The notes beneath the pieces are model-generated. The model searched no databases and had not been told where the DNA came from. It worked only from the letters and a program-made list of their open reading frames with translations. A DNA stretch of 64,000 nt from Leishmania mexicana MHOM/GT/2001/U1103 (lineage: Eukaryota; Euglenozoa; Kinetoplastea; Trypanosomatida; Trypanosomatidae): contig NC_018306.1 of the NCBI RefSeq assembly GCF_000234665.1, forward strand, positions 186,001 through 250,000, read 5' to 3'. Each line of letters starts with the position of its first letter. The stretch's first letter is position 1. Positions 40,730 to 50,400 of the stretch are shown here, one piece after another. Made by a program: the position numbers and the translations under genes.

Positions 40730-43700
40730 TCACACCAGTTTTGACGAGTCGAGCGATTCAGCGCTTCCGACGGAGTGCAAGCCGAAGCGGTCAGCGGGAT
40801 TTGCGCAGCTCATGCCCCCGTTCTGGTTCGGTCCGTTGGAGCTGGCGTGGTGATTGCCACCGGGCCCGGCGGCCCCGCCACCTGTTCGGCTGCCAAGTCC
40901 GTTGCGGTGAAGCGCTTGCTGCTGCTGCTGGATGCGACGGCGACGCGCCACCACCTCCACCATCCAGTCATGAATGGAAGTGTCGCGGGCTTGCAGGATG
41001 GGGTGGTAGAAAAGCTCCGCTGCCGTGCTGCGCTGGCTGGGATTGCGCTGCAGACAAGCGAGGAGGAAATCCCGCACCCCCGGTACGTCGCATTCGATGG
41101 CCAGCTCACTGTTCTCGCCCATGGCGCGGTAGTACTCGCACATTTCTGGAAGCCCCAACGCGTGCTGCGGCAACTCCACAGACAGCACCTCGGCCGCGAT
41201 GCAGCCGATAGACCACACATCACAGGCACGCCCGTACGGATCCCCGACCAAGATCTCCGGAGCCATGTACGCGAACGTGCCTCTGATAACCCGAAGGTCT
41301 CCACCGTGCTTGTGCACAGCCGTGCCAAAGTCCGTAATCTTGATGTGCCCCTGGCGAAAGAGAACGTTGTCCGGCTTCAAGTCGCGATGCACAATGTGCA
41401 TGTTGTGCAGATAGGAAACGGCACTGATGATCTCCCGCAGCAAGTGTTTGATCTCTGGGGGGTTCACCAGCTTTCCGCTGTGAATCAGCGACCTCAGCGA
41501 GCCGCCGGTGCAGAGCTCCATAAAGATGGAGATGCAGTTATCGTCACGCTCGCAGTAGTAGTAGCGCACAATGCTGGGATGCTGAAGTGAGCTCATTATC
41601 TCCACCTCCTGAGCAATGTCACGCAGCTGTGAGCCGACCGCGGTGGTTGCTCCACCCGTCCCTTCCTCCACCTCTGCCGCCCTGGGAGACGCTGGGGCGT
41701 TTGCGCCTGCTGCAAGGGTGCCGCTGCCGCCTGCACAGACCCCAGCAACCCCGGTGTTGCCTTGCTGCTCCTCATCTTGGTTCGAGTCCTCCTTCAAGTA
41801 CATCCGCTTCACTGCGCACTTGGCACCTGTGTGTTCCATCTCTGCCTCGAACACGTTACCAAAGGCGCCTCCACCAAGCCGGCGGCCGAGAGTGTATGGG
41901 GGGACTTGAAAAGGCTGCGACGGGCACAGCTCCTCATGTCGCTCCTGCTCCTGCTGAGGAAGCAGCGGGGACGAGACACAGCCGTGCTCCGACCCCACAC
42001 CAATGCCCGCCAGCAAGAGAGCGTTAAAGGCAGTGGAGGAAAACGGCACCATCAGCCGGGCGGAAAAGGGTACGCTGGCCGGGTACCCCATCGTCAACCG
42101 GGAGAAGAAAAAGACGGGTCGCCTCCCCATCCGCAGCCACGACAGGGCCATCTTCAAGTCGTCAGATCCCTCCGGCACATCGGGGGCATGAATCAACACC
42201 ACCCTGCAACGCTCCGAACCGTGACTGCCTGTGTTGTGGAGCGCTTGAAGGTTGCGGACGCGCAACAGCATAAAATTGCGCTCCCATAGCGACAACGCCA
42301 CTTGAGAAAGCACACCAACACTCCTGCAAAACAGAAGGGCCGTGACGTTGACATTCTCTGGCAAGTCAGCGAGTTGCTGTAGCGGCTGCTCCGCATCCAT
42401 CACAATCTTTTCACCGTCGCGCCCTCCCCGAGTGAGCTGCTCCTGCCTGCCGCTTCCACAGCTGTCAGAGGTGCTCTGCCTCGCCTGACCTCCAGCGGCC
42501 CCACTGGTGCTGCTGGGCGTCGCTTGCTTTGTAGGACGCAGCGCTTGCTGGGTGCTCATGCGTTCGTGCACCCCGTGAGACTCGCACTGATCCGTATCCC
42601 CCTGATGCTGCTCGAAGGTCCCACAGCTCAGCAGGAGTCTATTTTCACGACCGTCCTCAAACTGCTGCTTGACTTTGTCACCAGTCTGCAACGAACGGCT
42701 GGTGAGGGAAACGTAGTTTCCATCGGCCAGTGTCTTATCATCTTCGAAGCCGCCCCCTGCGCCGCCGCTGTCACACTTCCCACTGTGAGGCCGATCCGAT
42801 AGGCGATAGTAGGGCGGCGCATTGGTAGCCGGGTGGGTGCTACCCTCCGTCAGAGCTCGCAGGTTGCGCACTGCAAGAGATATTTCATCCTCCATGTACT
42901 CATCATCGACACCTGTGTCGTCATCGCCCGCTGTGTAACTCCTGCAACCGTTGCCCGCCGCGTCCCGAGACGCCCTCACCGCACCACGGTGCCCGTACCC
43001 GCTTCTACTGCCCACATCTCGTTTTTCCGCCATTTCCTCCTCCTCCATCCGCTGCTGAGCTGCGCGCACTACCTCCTCGCGGAAGTACCTGGAAGCCGCG
43101 TCTGCGTACGTGTTGTGATGCAACACAACCACTGCAACCATGCACATCAAGACCACCGCTACGCAGAGCATCGTCGAAAATACAATGCTGACGGCTTGGG
43201 TGCGGCCAAACACCCCAAGAAAGACAATGCAAAGAATTGAAACAGCGAACAAAGCCGTCAAGACGCACGTGACACCCCACCGGTGTTGTGCACTGCCCAG
43301 CCACTGTCGCACCGAGAGCAGACAGGTGCTTCGCAGGTGGCAAGTCTGCTCTGTAGAAATGGCGTCGAAAAGGCGTGATGAGACGCGGTCAAACTCGGCA
43401 CTGTAGGGGCCTTCCTTTTCCCATGTTGACACAACATCTGCAACAAGCGAGCGCAGCTTCGGCTTCGACCACCTCACCAAGAACGGGTTCAAGTACACTC
43501 CCTCCAACTCGAAAACGGAGAAACTGATGCGATCCTCAAGCACATGGAGTTCCTGCTCACGATGTGGGGTCCAAATCGAAGCTAGAGAAAATGACTCATC
43601 ACTTGACCGGGAGCGATTCTCCTCGAGAGGGGCTTGAGATGTTCGGCGCTGCAGCCGCAGCTCATTCCACTTGATGATGTTGGAAAAAAGGTAGAACAAA

Positions 43701-45007
43701 GAAGGGACGCACAGCCACTCTAGCTCGCCGCGATAACTACCGAGGGAACGCCCATCTACAAGACTGTCTGTGTTGTACTCATCTCTGTCACCTCCGGCAA
43801 CATTGCCAACGTTGCGCCCATGCAATTCTCTTCGTGTTGCACTGCTTTGTGTCCCGGAAGTTTCATTACCATGCCTGTGGTGGGTGTCGCCGATGGACTC
43901 ACTGTCGCTTGCCCTACTTGCGCTGTGGCGATGATGAAGGGGATTTGGAACTGTGGCTGCACTGTTCACGTTCCCGCCGTCACCCTCACGTCCCCTGGAG
44001 GAGCCCGCCTGATCCTTGTCAACCACCCCCAACATCTCTCGCAGGAACTGGGCGCTTCGTCGGTCGCGACTAGTGCCCTCGCGCGTGTCAGTTGTGACAG
44101 CATCACCGGGAAAGGCACTCGTACCCGCCAAGCACCCTGTGGGAGCGCTTGGAACCGTTGCCTCCGCAACGTCCCCGGATCCTGATGCCCTTCCCCGGCC
44201 GCTGCCTGCCAACTCTGTTTCGACGCGTACAACAGGCAGCGTGCGGCTAGCAACGAGTGCTGTAGGACATATCCCACGGCTTCGGTGGCGCGGTGCATCT
44301 TTGCTCGAAGAAAAGCAGCGGAGTTGATTGCGCAACGGCTCCATCGACTTCTCCGCCTCGTCGGAGCTCTTTCTTCCCCCAGAGCCACTCTCACCATACG
44401 CTGTGGAGGCTACTGCTGTCTCGATTTTTGCTAAAGGGTCTACTCCTGCGGTTGTCGACGCATCACGGTTGTGAGGATTGCGAGAGACACTAGTGCTGTC
44501 ACCAAACCCAGGTGGTTCAGGGGTGAACACTGACTTTTCGACGCTCTCCAGATTTATTTGCACCTGTCCATCTTTCTCATTGCCATCCTCTGACAGTTCA
44601 CGATGCGGAACAAAGGTGTCCATGCTAATATCTGATTTTATGTATGAGCGACTAGCCAAACCGCAGCTATGCTGAGTATGACCATTGTCACACAAATTCC
44701 CACGGTCCTCACGGCCAGAACCCTCAGCTTGACGCTGATTGCCACTTCCCTCAAATAAGTTACTGTTTTTCGAGCCAATGTCTCTGCTACGCGCAGTGCA
44801 TCCCCCTGCAACTCTGCTGTCACTTTCTTTGCGAATAGATGAAGAGCATCTTCTTGCCTCATCGACCTCAGGTAGCTGATTCATTCCCGGTGCATAGGAG
44901 GACTGCCGCGGAGATTGTGCCGCGTTCACGGACGCCACAGTCACGCCTGCGCCAGTTTCCCTCGCTTTGGCAGTTTGCTTACCCCCACCACTCACCGAAG
45001 TTTGCAT
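40730..45007 (-). CDS. STE11/MAPKKK-like Ser/Thr kinase with two transmembrane segments, 1425 aa
   Basis: The kinase domain spans about residues 1035-1340. It has a glycine loop (LGGGAFGNVF), the VAIK-type lysine (CAVKRMYL, about 1066), HRDLKPDN (about 1205), DFGTAV (about 1224), YMAPE and DVWSIGC, so all catalytic residues are present. The sequence around these motifs resembles STE11/MEKK kinases. The N-terminal 380 or so residues are Ser/Gly-rich and likely disordered. Two adjacent membrane segments lie at about 577-630 (VLTALFAVSILCIVFLGVFG and VSIVFSTMLCVAVVLMCMVA), followed by a charged, acidic region. Between these and the kinase, residues about 880-1000 have alternating strands and helices like a degenerate response-regulator receiver. 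After the kinase come a Gln run and a Gly/Asn-rich tail. The start is the ATG at 45007 (MQTSVSGG), since the frame upstream has no ATG and a splice AG lies 91 nt before. It probably anchors a MAP-kinase cascade to a membrane. It is the first gene of the leftward cluster. Confidence 0.93.
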   Translation of the reverse strand: MQTSVSGGGKQTAKARETGAGVTVASVNAAQSPRQSSYAPGMNQLPEVDEARRCSSSIRKESDSRVAGGCTARSRDIGSKNSNLFEGSGNQRQAEGSGREDRGNLCDNGHTQHSCGLASRSYIKSDISMDTFVPHRELSEDGNEKDGQVQINLESVEKSVFTPEPPGFGDSTSVSRNPHNRDASTTAGVDPLAKIETAVASTAYGESGSGGRKSSDEAEKSMEPLRNQLRCFSSSKDAPRHRSRGICPTALVASRTLPVVRVETELAGSGRGRASGSGDVAEATVPSAPTGCLAGTSAFPGDAVTTDTREGTSRDRRSAQFLREMLGVVDKDQAGSSRGREGDGGNVNSAATVPNPLHHRHSASRASDSESIGDTHHRHGNETSGTQSSATRRELHGRNVGNVAGGDRDEYNTDSLVDGRSLGSYRGELEWLCVPSLFYLFSNIIKWNELRLQRRTSQAPLEENRSRSSDESFSLASIWTPHREQELHVLEDRISFSVFELEGVYLNPFLVRWSKPKLRSLVADVVSTWEKEGPYSAEFDRVSSRLFDAISTEQTCHLRSTCLLSVRQWLGSAQHRWGVTCVLTALFAVSILCIVFLGVFGRTQAVSIVFSTMLCVAVVLMCMVAVVVLHHNTYADAASRYFREEVVRAAQQRMEEEEMAEKRDVGSRSGYGHRGAVRASRDAAGNGCRSYTAGDDDTGVDDEYMEDEISLAVRNLRALTEGSTHPATNAPPYYRLSDRPHSGKCDSGGAGGGFEDDKTLADGNYVSLTSRSLQTGDKVKQQFEDGRENRLLLSCGTFEQHQGDTDQCESHGVHERMSTQQALRPTKQATPSSTSGAAGGQARQSTSDSCGSGRQEQLTRGGRDGEKIVMDAEQPLQQLADLPENVNVTALLFCRSVGVLSQVALSLWERNFMLLRVRNLQALHNTGSHGSERCRVVLIHAPDVPEGSDDLKMALSWLRMGRRPVFFFSRLTMGYPASVPFSARLMVPFSSTAFNALLLAGIGVGSEHGCVSSPLLPQQEQERHEELCPSQPFQVPPYTLGRRLGGGAFGNVFEAEMEHTGAKCAVKRMYLKEDSNQDEEQQGNTGVAGVCAGGSGTLAAGANAPASPRAAEVEEGTGGATTAVGSQLRDIAQEVEIMSSLQHPSIVRYYYCERDDNCISIFMELCTGGSLRSLIHSGKLVNPPEIKHLLREIISAVSYLHNMHIVHRDLKPDNVLFRQGHIKITDFGTAVHKHGGDLRVIRGTFAYMAPEILVGDPYGRACDVWSIGCIAAEVLSVELPQHALGLPEMCEYYRAMGENSELAIECDVPGVRDFLLACLQRNPSQRSTAAELFYHPILQARDTSIHDWMVEVVARRRRIQQQQQALHRNGLGSRTGGGAAGPGGNHHASSNGPNQNGGMSCANPADRFGLHSVGSAESLDSSKLV

Positions 45008-45098
45008 TACGTCGATCAGGCGCAAACTTGGGAGTTAACCCTAGTAGCGGATGTCCAACTAAGTTCAGCTGCAGTCGATGGGGTCAGCTCTAGCGACC

Positions 45099-45119
45099 CT
45101 GCAGGAAAAAAAAGGAGTA
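45099..45119 (-). promoter_or_regulatory. Trans-splice acceptor for the kinase
   Basis: On the minus strand the sequence reads CTACTCCTTTTTTTTCCTGC followed by AG at 45099-45100, a textbook tract. It gives a 91-nt leader before the ATG at 45007 and marks the first mRNA of the leftward transcription unit. Confidence 0.65.
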
Positions 45120-47192
45120 GGTTGCTCTACTGAAAAGCTGAATTCGAAAAATGTGCGCGAACAAACTCCACAGGTACCACAGAAAAGCGTTGAGAAAACA
45201 AAAAGATGAGTCCCCTTGTCACTGGCGCACTACACGCGCTAGCGCTGCTTCTCCCACTTATCGACACCCGCAATATAAAGAACCCAGACTTGCCAGTTGA
45301 CCGTCGAAGCACCGCCTCTTTATGCCCAGTATCGCATACGACAGCACCTTGGCGCTCCAAAGGGGGAAAAAGAAACGTAGCAAAGGGATCCGAGCTATAG
45401 AAGAAAGGGAGCCGAGGCGTTCAAGCTCCAGCTCGTAAAACTACGTTTAAGCTCGGCAGAATGCTGTATCGGTCGCCAAGCCACCTAACAAGCGGCAAGG
45501 GTGAAAAAAAAGCCACCGTTCAGGATTGAGAGAAGATAGAGCCCAGCGAGTACAAAGAGGGCAACACAAACGGTGACGTAGTAGAAGAGAAGGAGTGAAA
45601 TGAAAGAGTTTTTCGCATTTAACGAGCAAGACGATTGCATCCGGCTTTTTGGTGAAAGAGTGAAGCTCACTCACCGCACATATGATGCGGCACCTAGAAA
45701 AGACAAATCAGGTCGCGAGTGTCAGCCTAAGAAGGATGATGTTTTTGGTGGCGTTTGAAAGCATGTGCTCAATTTCACATCCATCATTCTCCTTGTTCTG
45801 TTTCCTGTACAAAAGTGGGGATAAGACGCTACTCGCCTGCTGCTATTAACCCTCACCACTGTTACCAATTTGAGCCTCCGGCCTCTAAGTAAATCAACTC
45901 GTCACTGTCGGAGATAAACAACTTGTGTGTAAGCAGCTGCAGATGCAAAGTAAAAGCCACCTCGAAAGAGGTGCTATGAAACACTCATTACGACAGGCAA
46001 AACGTCTTTCCAATTCTTCCAAAACATTCACTCAAACACTAGCCCGTGGAGTCACAGATGACCAAAGCGTGAACAGTCGAACCAACCATTTCAGTAATAG
46101 CCCCGAGACTCTTCATTCGTGCTCATTTCTTCGACGTGTGTGAATAAATACACACCTTAGCTCCCCCTTTGCGTCGACAGCGAGAAAGACATGAGACACT
46201 TCCTACCAGCATCGACCCAAGCTTCTCTACAAGGCAGATGAGAAAAAAGCCATTACCGAAAAGCTGAAAATTGAAGCGCACAGCAACCGTCGCTATGGGG
46301 AACCACCCCAGACCGCTATAAGCGCACTTTACTGCAACGCATTTCAACAGTCAGATACAGAGAAAAAAAAGTGGTACCGTCGAGCGTCCCCTGCCAAAGA
46401 AAAAAAAAGGATCACACAAATACCTGCTGCTGAGTATCTCTTGTCGTACCATCAGCGCTCCTCCGCCAGCGACTTCATCCAGCCATGCACGTTTTCACAT
46501 GACTGTAGACTCCACGACACAATGCCACCAGCAGGTCGCTGAAGTAATGGATTTACCGTGAGGAAGCGGTGGACTCGACAGTGAATCCCGCACCCAATTC
46601 ACTTCACCTTGAACATCCCATTTAGCGAGCAAGCCATTGACTGTGAGCCAAAAAGGATAATACACTGAGGTTAAAAGAAAACTGGTACCGCTGCAAACAA
46701 TGGTAGCCCCTCTCTCACTGACCCACAGAAAACACCCCATCTCTCACCTTCATATCGCGTTCGATGGTGTGAAGCGATAAAGGACCAGCACTCTCTCGGT
46801 CGCACTTTCCGCTCCCCAGCTGTCATCACTTGAGCTAAACTGAAAGAAAGCGGTTGTCCAAAACAGAACCGGCACGTCAACCTCCGGTTCTCCCCTTCTT
46901 TGTGCTCTGCTCGGATGCAAATGGCACCTTGGCGCAGCACAAGTGCTACGAGGTTGCGGTCCCAACAACCTCTATTCCGACGACGGCTGCACACGTACCC
47001 CCCCCCCACCCCTGGACAAAAACGGTGTCAGCAACGCGGCTTCAACCACCAAAAAGTCCGCCGCTCCAGACATCGGCAATAAATCGAGAGAATTGCCACC
47101 AGCCATGTGAGACTCACGGGGAAGAAAATGTGAAGTTTTTCATCGGCACCACAGGCCCCTTCCCAGAGCAGCGTCACCTGGGATTCGAGGCC
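45120..47192. other. Divergent strand-switch region, left part
   Basis: No gene in about 2.1 kb. Minus-strand genes lie to the left and plus-strand genes to the right, so by established kinetoplastid biology RNA polymerase II initiation is expected here. Base composition is clearly less GC-rich than the neighbouring genes, with scattered short A runs and no long microsatellite. I looked for tRNA-like B boxes and found none that fold. A poly-C run at 46999-47007 precedes the repeat copy. Confidence 0.6.
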
Positions 47193-47425
47193 CCCCCCAC
47201 ACACACAGAGACCGCCCCACACCCGTCCACCAGACGGAGGCCACAAACACGCCCACCGCCGCAGGCCACCCCGACGCAGCACCGCCATTCAGGACCCGAT
47301 CGCCGACATCCGCGGCAACAACCAGCCCTGGCCTGCCCCCATCTCGTGCTTGCTGGACCCTGTAACGGCGAGGAGCGGCCCGGCGTCGGAAGGGATAGAG
47401 AGGATGAGGGGCTCTGCTGGGCTTT
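47193..47425. repeat. 233-bp dispersed repeat, copy 2
   Basis: The same orientation and nearly the same sequence as 37936-38168. Substitutions are visible at GGAGGCCACAAAC (copy 1 has GGAGGGCACAAAC), GCGGCAACAACC (GCGGCGACAACC) and GGCCTGCCCCC (GGCCCGTCCCC). It stops abruptly at the start of the homopolymer-rich segment. Confidence 0.85.
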
Positions 47426-50400
47426 GGGCGTCGAGGCGGCCCGTTTCACAATCCATGAAAAAAGCGTGGCATCCATCACTGTGGCGTGACGTGCCCAAAG
47501 GTCGCTTTTCCGGAAACAACCAAGGCCGCAGGGTCAAAGGCTTTTTTCGAGCATAACCCGAAACAGGGTTTTGCGAGGTTCCCGAAGTTTTCGCGATTGG
47601 GCTGGGGGGGCGTTCGTCCGTTGATTCGAAAAATTTTGGTTTCGGCGGCGGCCATGGGACACCCGAGCGGTGATTTTTTATCCAACGAAGGAAAAGACCG
47701 ACCCCAGCCTTACGGACGCACGGTTCACAGCCATGTGGCCTCATGGCTTTGGCGGTCTTTCTTTCTAATTTTGCTTACCCCACGTGCCCTGACCCAGCCG
47801 GGCGCATTTTTCTCCCCGCATTCTTTCCAGGGCATATTTTCGCCATTCTGGCGACCGTGTCTTGGTGGTTTCTTCTGTGGCTAAAGGGGTTTGTGGAAAG
47901 CAGTGCGCGATTCAAAGAGGTCATAAGTTGGAGGGGGGCGGGATTTCGCAAGCCCCGCCCCCCCCGCCGAGCCCCCCCCAGAGCACTTCCGGGAAAAAGA
48001 ACGACACCGTAAAAAAAACCTTTTGCAAACCCCAGCGTCCCGCCGAAAAGAAAAGCCCGCCCTTTTTTCGCACCGGTAGGCGAGCAGCGGTTGGTTATAA
48101 TGAAATGCGTGTTGGTTGCTCTATTTATTTTCTGCCGCGGGCGCGCGTGTGCCATGATGGGGGCGCAACGGCCGGCGAAATACGAAAAGGCTGGTTTGGG
48201 GCCGGCCCATCACCCCCCAGGGGGGAAGGCAGGCCCCGCCCCCCACCAACCATTTTTCCCAAAGATTTTTTTCCCCCTTTGAGAAGAGGCTAGCAGGGGG
48301 GGGGCGGCTGTCAAGGGCGTTTTGGGAAAGAGGCGAGCGGGGGGCTTTTGGCGTTCCCCCCACCCCCAAAAAGGGAACGCGCGCCGGCCCTTGGTTTTGC
48401 CACCCCCCACCCCCTTCTTTCCCAGGGCGTTTTTTTGTTCGCTGTGGTTAGGCGAAAGCGTGTCTTCAGCCGGTGCGGTTTTTGAACTTGCGGCTCCCCG
48501 GGCTTTTTGCACGGACCCCCGGGGGCGAGGCCGGGCCACGCAGGGCTTGGGGTTTAAACACCCCAGGGCCAGGGAAAAGCAAGGCCCCCCAAACGGCGAG
48601 GCGTTTTGGGGGGGGGGACCGGAGCCGCCGGCGCCGGGCCTTTTCTGATCCCGGGGGCGTCCTTATGCTTTTGGGAACCTTTTCCGAAATACCGCCAACG
48701 CTTTTCGGGAGGTGGGGCTTGCGCGAAGGGGCTTCCCACCCCACCAAAGAAACGCACGGCCCTAGGCTGGTCGCGAAAGGGGGGGGACAGGTTTTCGAGA
48801 GTTTTCGCAACGGCCCTGGCGCCAAGCCCGCCCAATGCCGAAAGCCAAATGGCGGGGGGCTGGGAAAGACCCCACAGGGCCAGCGGCAAAGGTTTTGAAA
48901 ACGGGATGTTTGAACGCCCCCCCCCCCGGGCCCCTTCTTTTGGGCAAAAGGAAAAATATCTGCCGGCATGGGTAAAGCGCCCCGGCAATGAACCAACTAC
49001 ACGACGGGGGCCAACTTTTTTCCGCTCAGTATGAAAAGGGCCTTGGTCTGGTATTTTCTTTTTCTTTGTTCCGAGGCCAGCGCCGCGATTAGGGCTTCTT
49101 CAGGGGCGCGGCCGTGTTTTTTCGGCACCATACCCTTCAAACAAAAGGGGGCGGGGGACTTGAAAACCCGCCTCACTTCATCTTGCTGTGGGGTTTTCGG
49201 GTTGTGGAAAAGGGCGGGCCAGGGTCGCGGCGGTGGTGGTGGCGCAAGTCTGGGGAGGCGCCGGGCACGGCGTTTTGTGGCTTTTGGCCAGGGGGCGGCC
49301 CCGCCCCCCATACGCAAAGAAAGCGCGCGCCTTTTCCCCAGAGAACGCGCGCAAAAGTTTACCCCAATCTATGTAACCGAAATTGCGCGCCCGGGCAACC
49401 AGGAACGGATCCCAAACGGGGGCGGTTGGATCTCTAATTGCCGGTGGGGTGGGGGGTTTCGAAAACCGCGCGGCCGAAAGACCTGGTTTTAAAAAGCGGG
49501 AAGGGGCCGCCCTTTTGGGGAGGTATCGCGGCGCCCGGGGTCTAAAAAAGGGGGCGGCAAACGGTGGCGGGCTGCCGCGTTTTTTCGAAGGCCGGGCGTG
49601 CTCTTTTTTTGTGGCCTTGGGAAAAGCTTTGCGTATTCTTGGTCCTGCGTTCCCTGCGCGGGTTTTTTTTTTGAAACTGTACCACGCCATCCCTTTTTGG
49701 TGTGGGGGGGGGTTATGATGATCTAGCGGCCCCTGTTTCGTTTTGAAAACCGTGGCCTTGCCAGAAAAATCCGTGTGGGGTTTGGAAATCCTAGGCGGCG
49801 GGGGCGGCGGCGGGGAAACCGCCTTCCCCCTGCGCGGGGGTTTCGAAGAGCCCCCCCCCCCGGAGAACGCCCAGGAATTTCTTTGGCCGGGCGTCGCCCG
49901 AAAACTTCGCGTGCGGTTGGTTGGGGCCTGGTGGGGCGGAAATCGAGGACGCCGGGGGGGGCCACGGCTTTTCCGCCTATACAAACGGGGCGGGCGCCAG
50001 AAGTCTGTGGACCCAGCCCGGTTACCCGGGAAGTTTATTTGCTTTGGGGTTCCAGCGCCGCGGCTTCGCAAAATACGCGGGGCTCTTTTGTTTCGGTTTC
50101 CCCGCTTTCCGCTTTTTTTTTGCGGGGCCCCCCAGGCCGCCGGGTGCCAATACCAAGGAGACTTGCGGCCCGCTGCGCCGCTGCGGTCCGGGGCGGCATT
50201 GCCGCTGTCAGGGGTGACGTGTGTTTTCGGTGTGCTGGGGGATGGGCGTTCGCCAAAGGGGTGTGTGGGCGCGCCTGGCTGCGGGGGTGCGCGCGGCCGC
50301 CGCTGCACCGGGAGAAGGGGCGCGGAAAAAAAACCGGGGCCGAGGGTGACCGCACAGGGGACCGGGGGAAGCATTCGGGGCAGGAAAAAAAGAACGCGCT

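Noticed and set aside
45008..45025. Extending the kinase start to 45025
   Set aside because: The codon at 45023-45025 is TTG on the minus strand; the first ATG is at 45007 and has a good splice acceptor upstream.
45400..45440. GTTCAAGCTCC as a possible tRNA B box
   Set aside because: No acceptor stem or D-arm pairing could be built around it.
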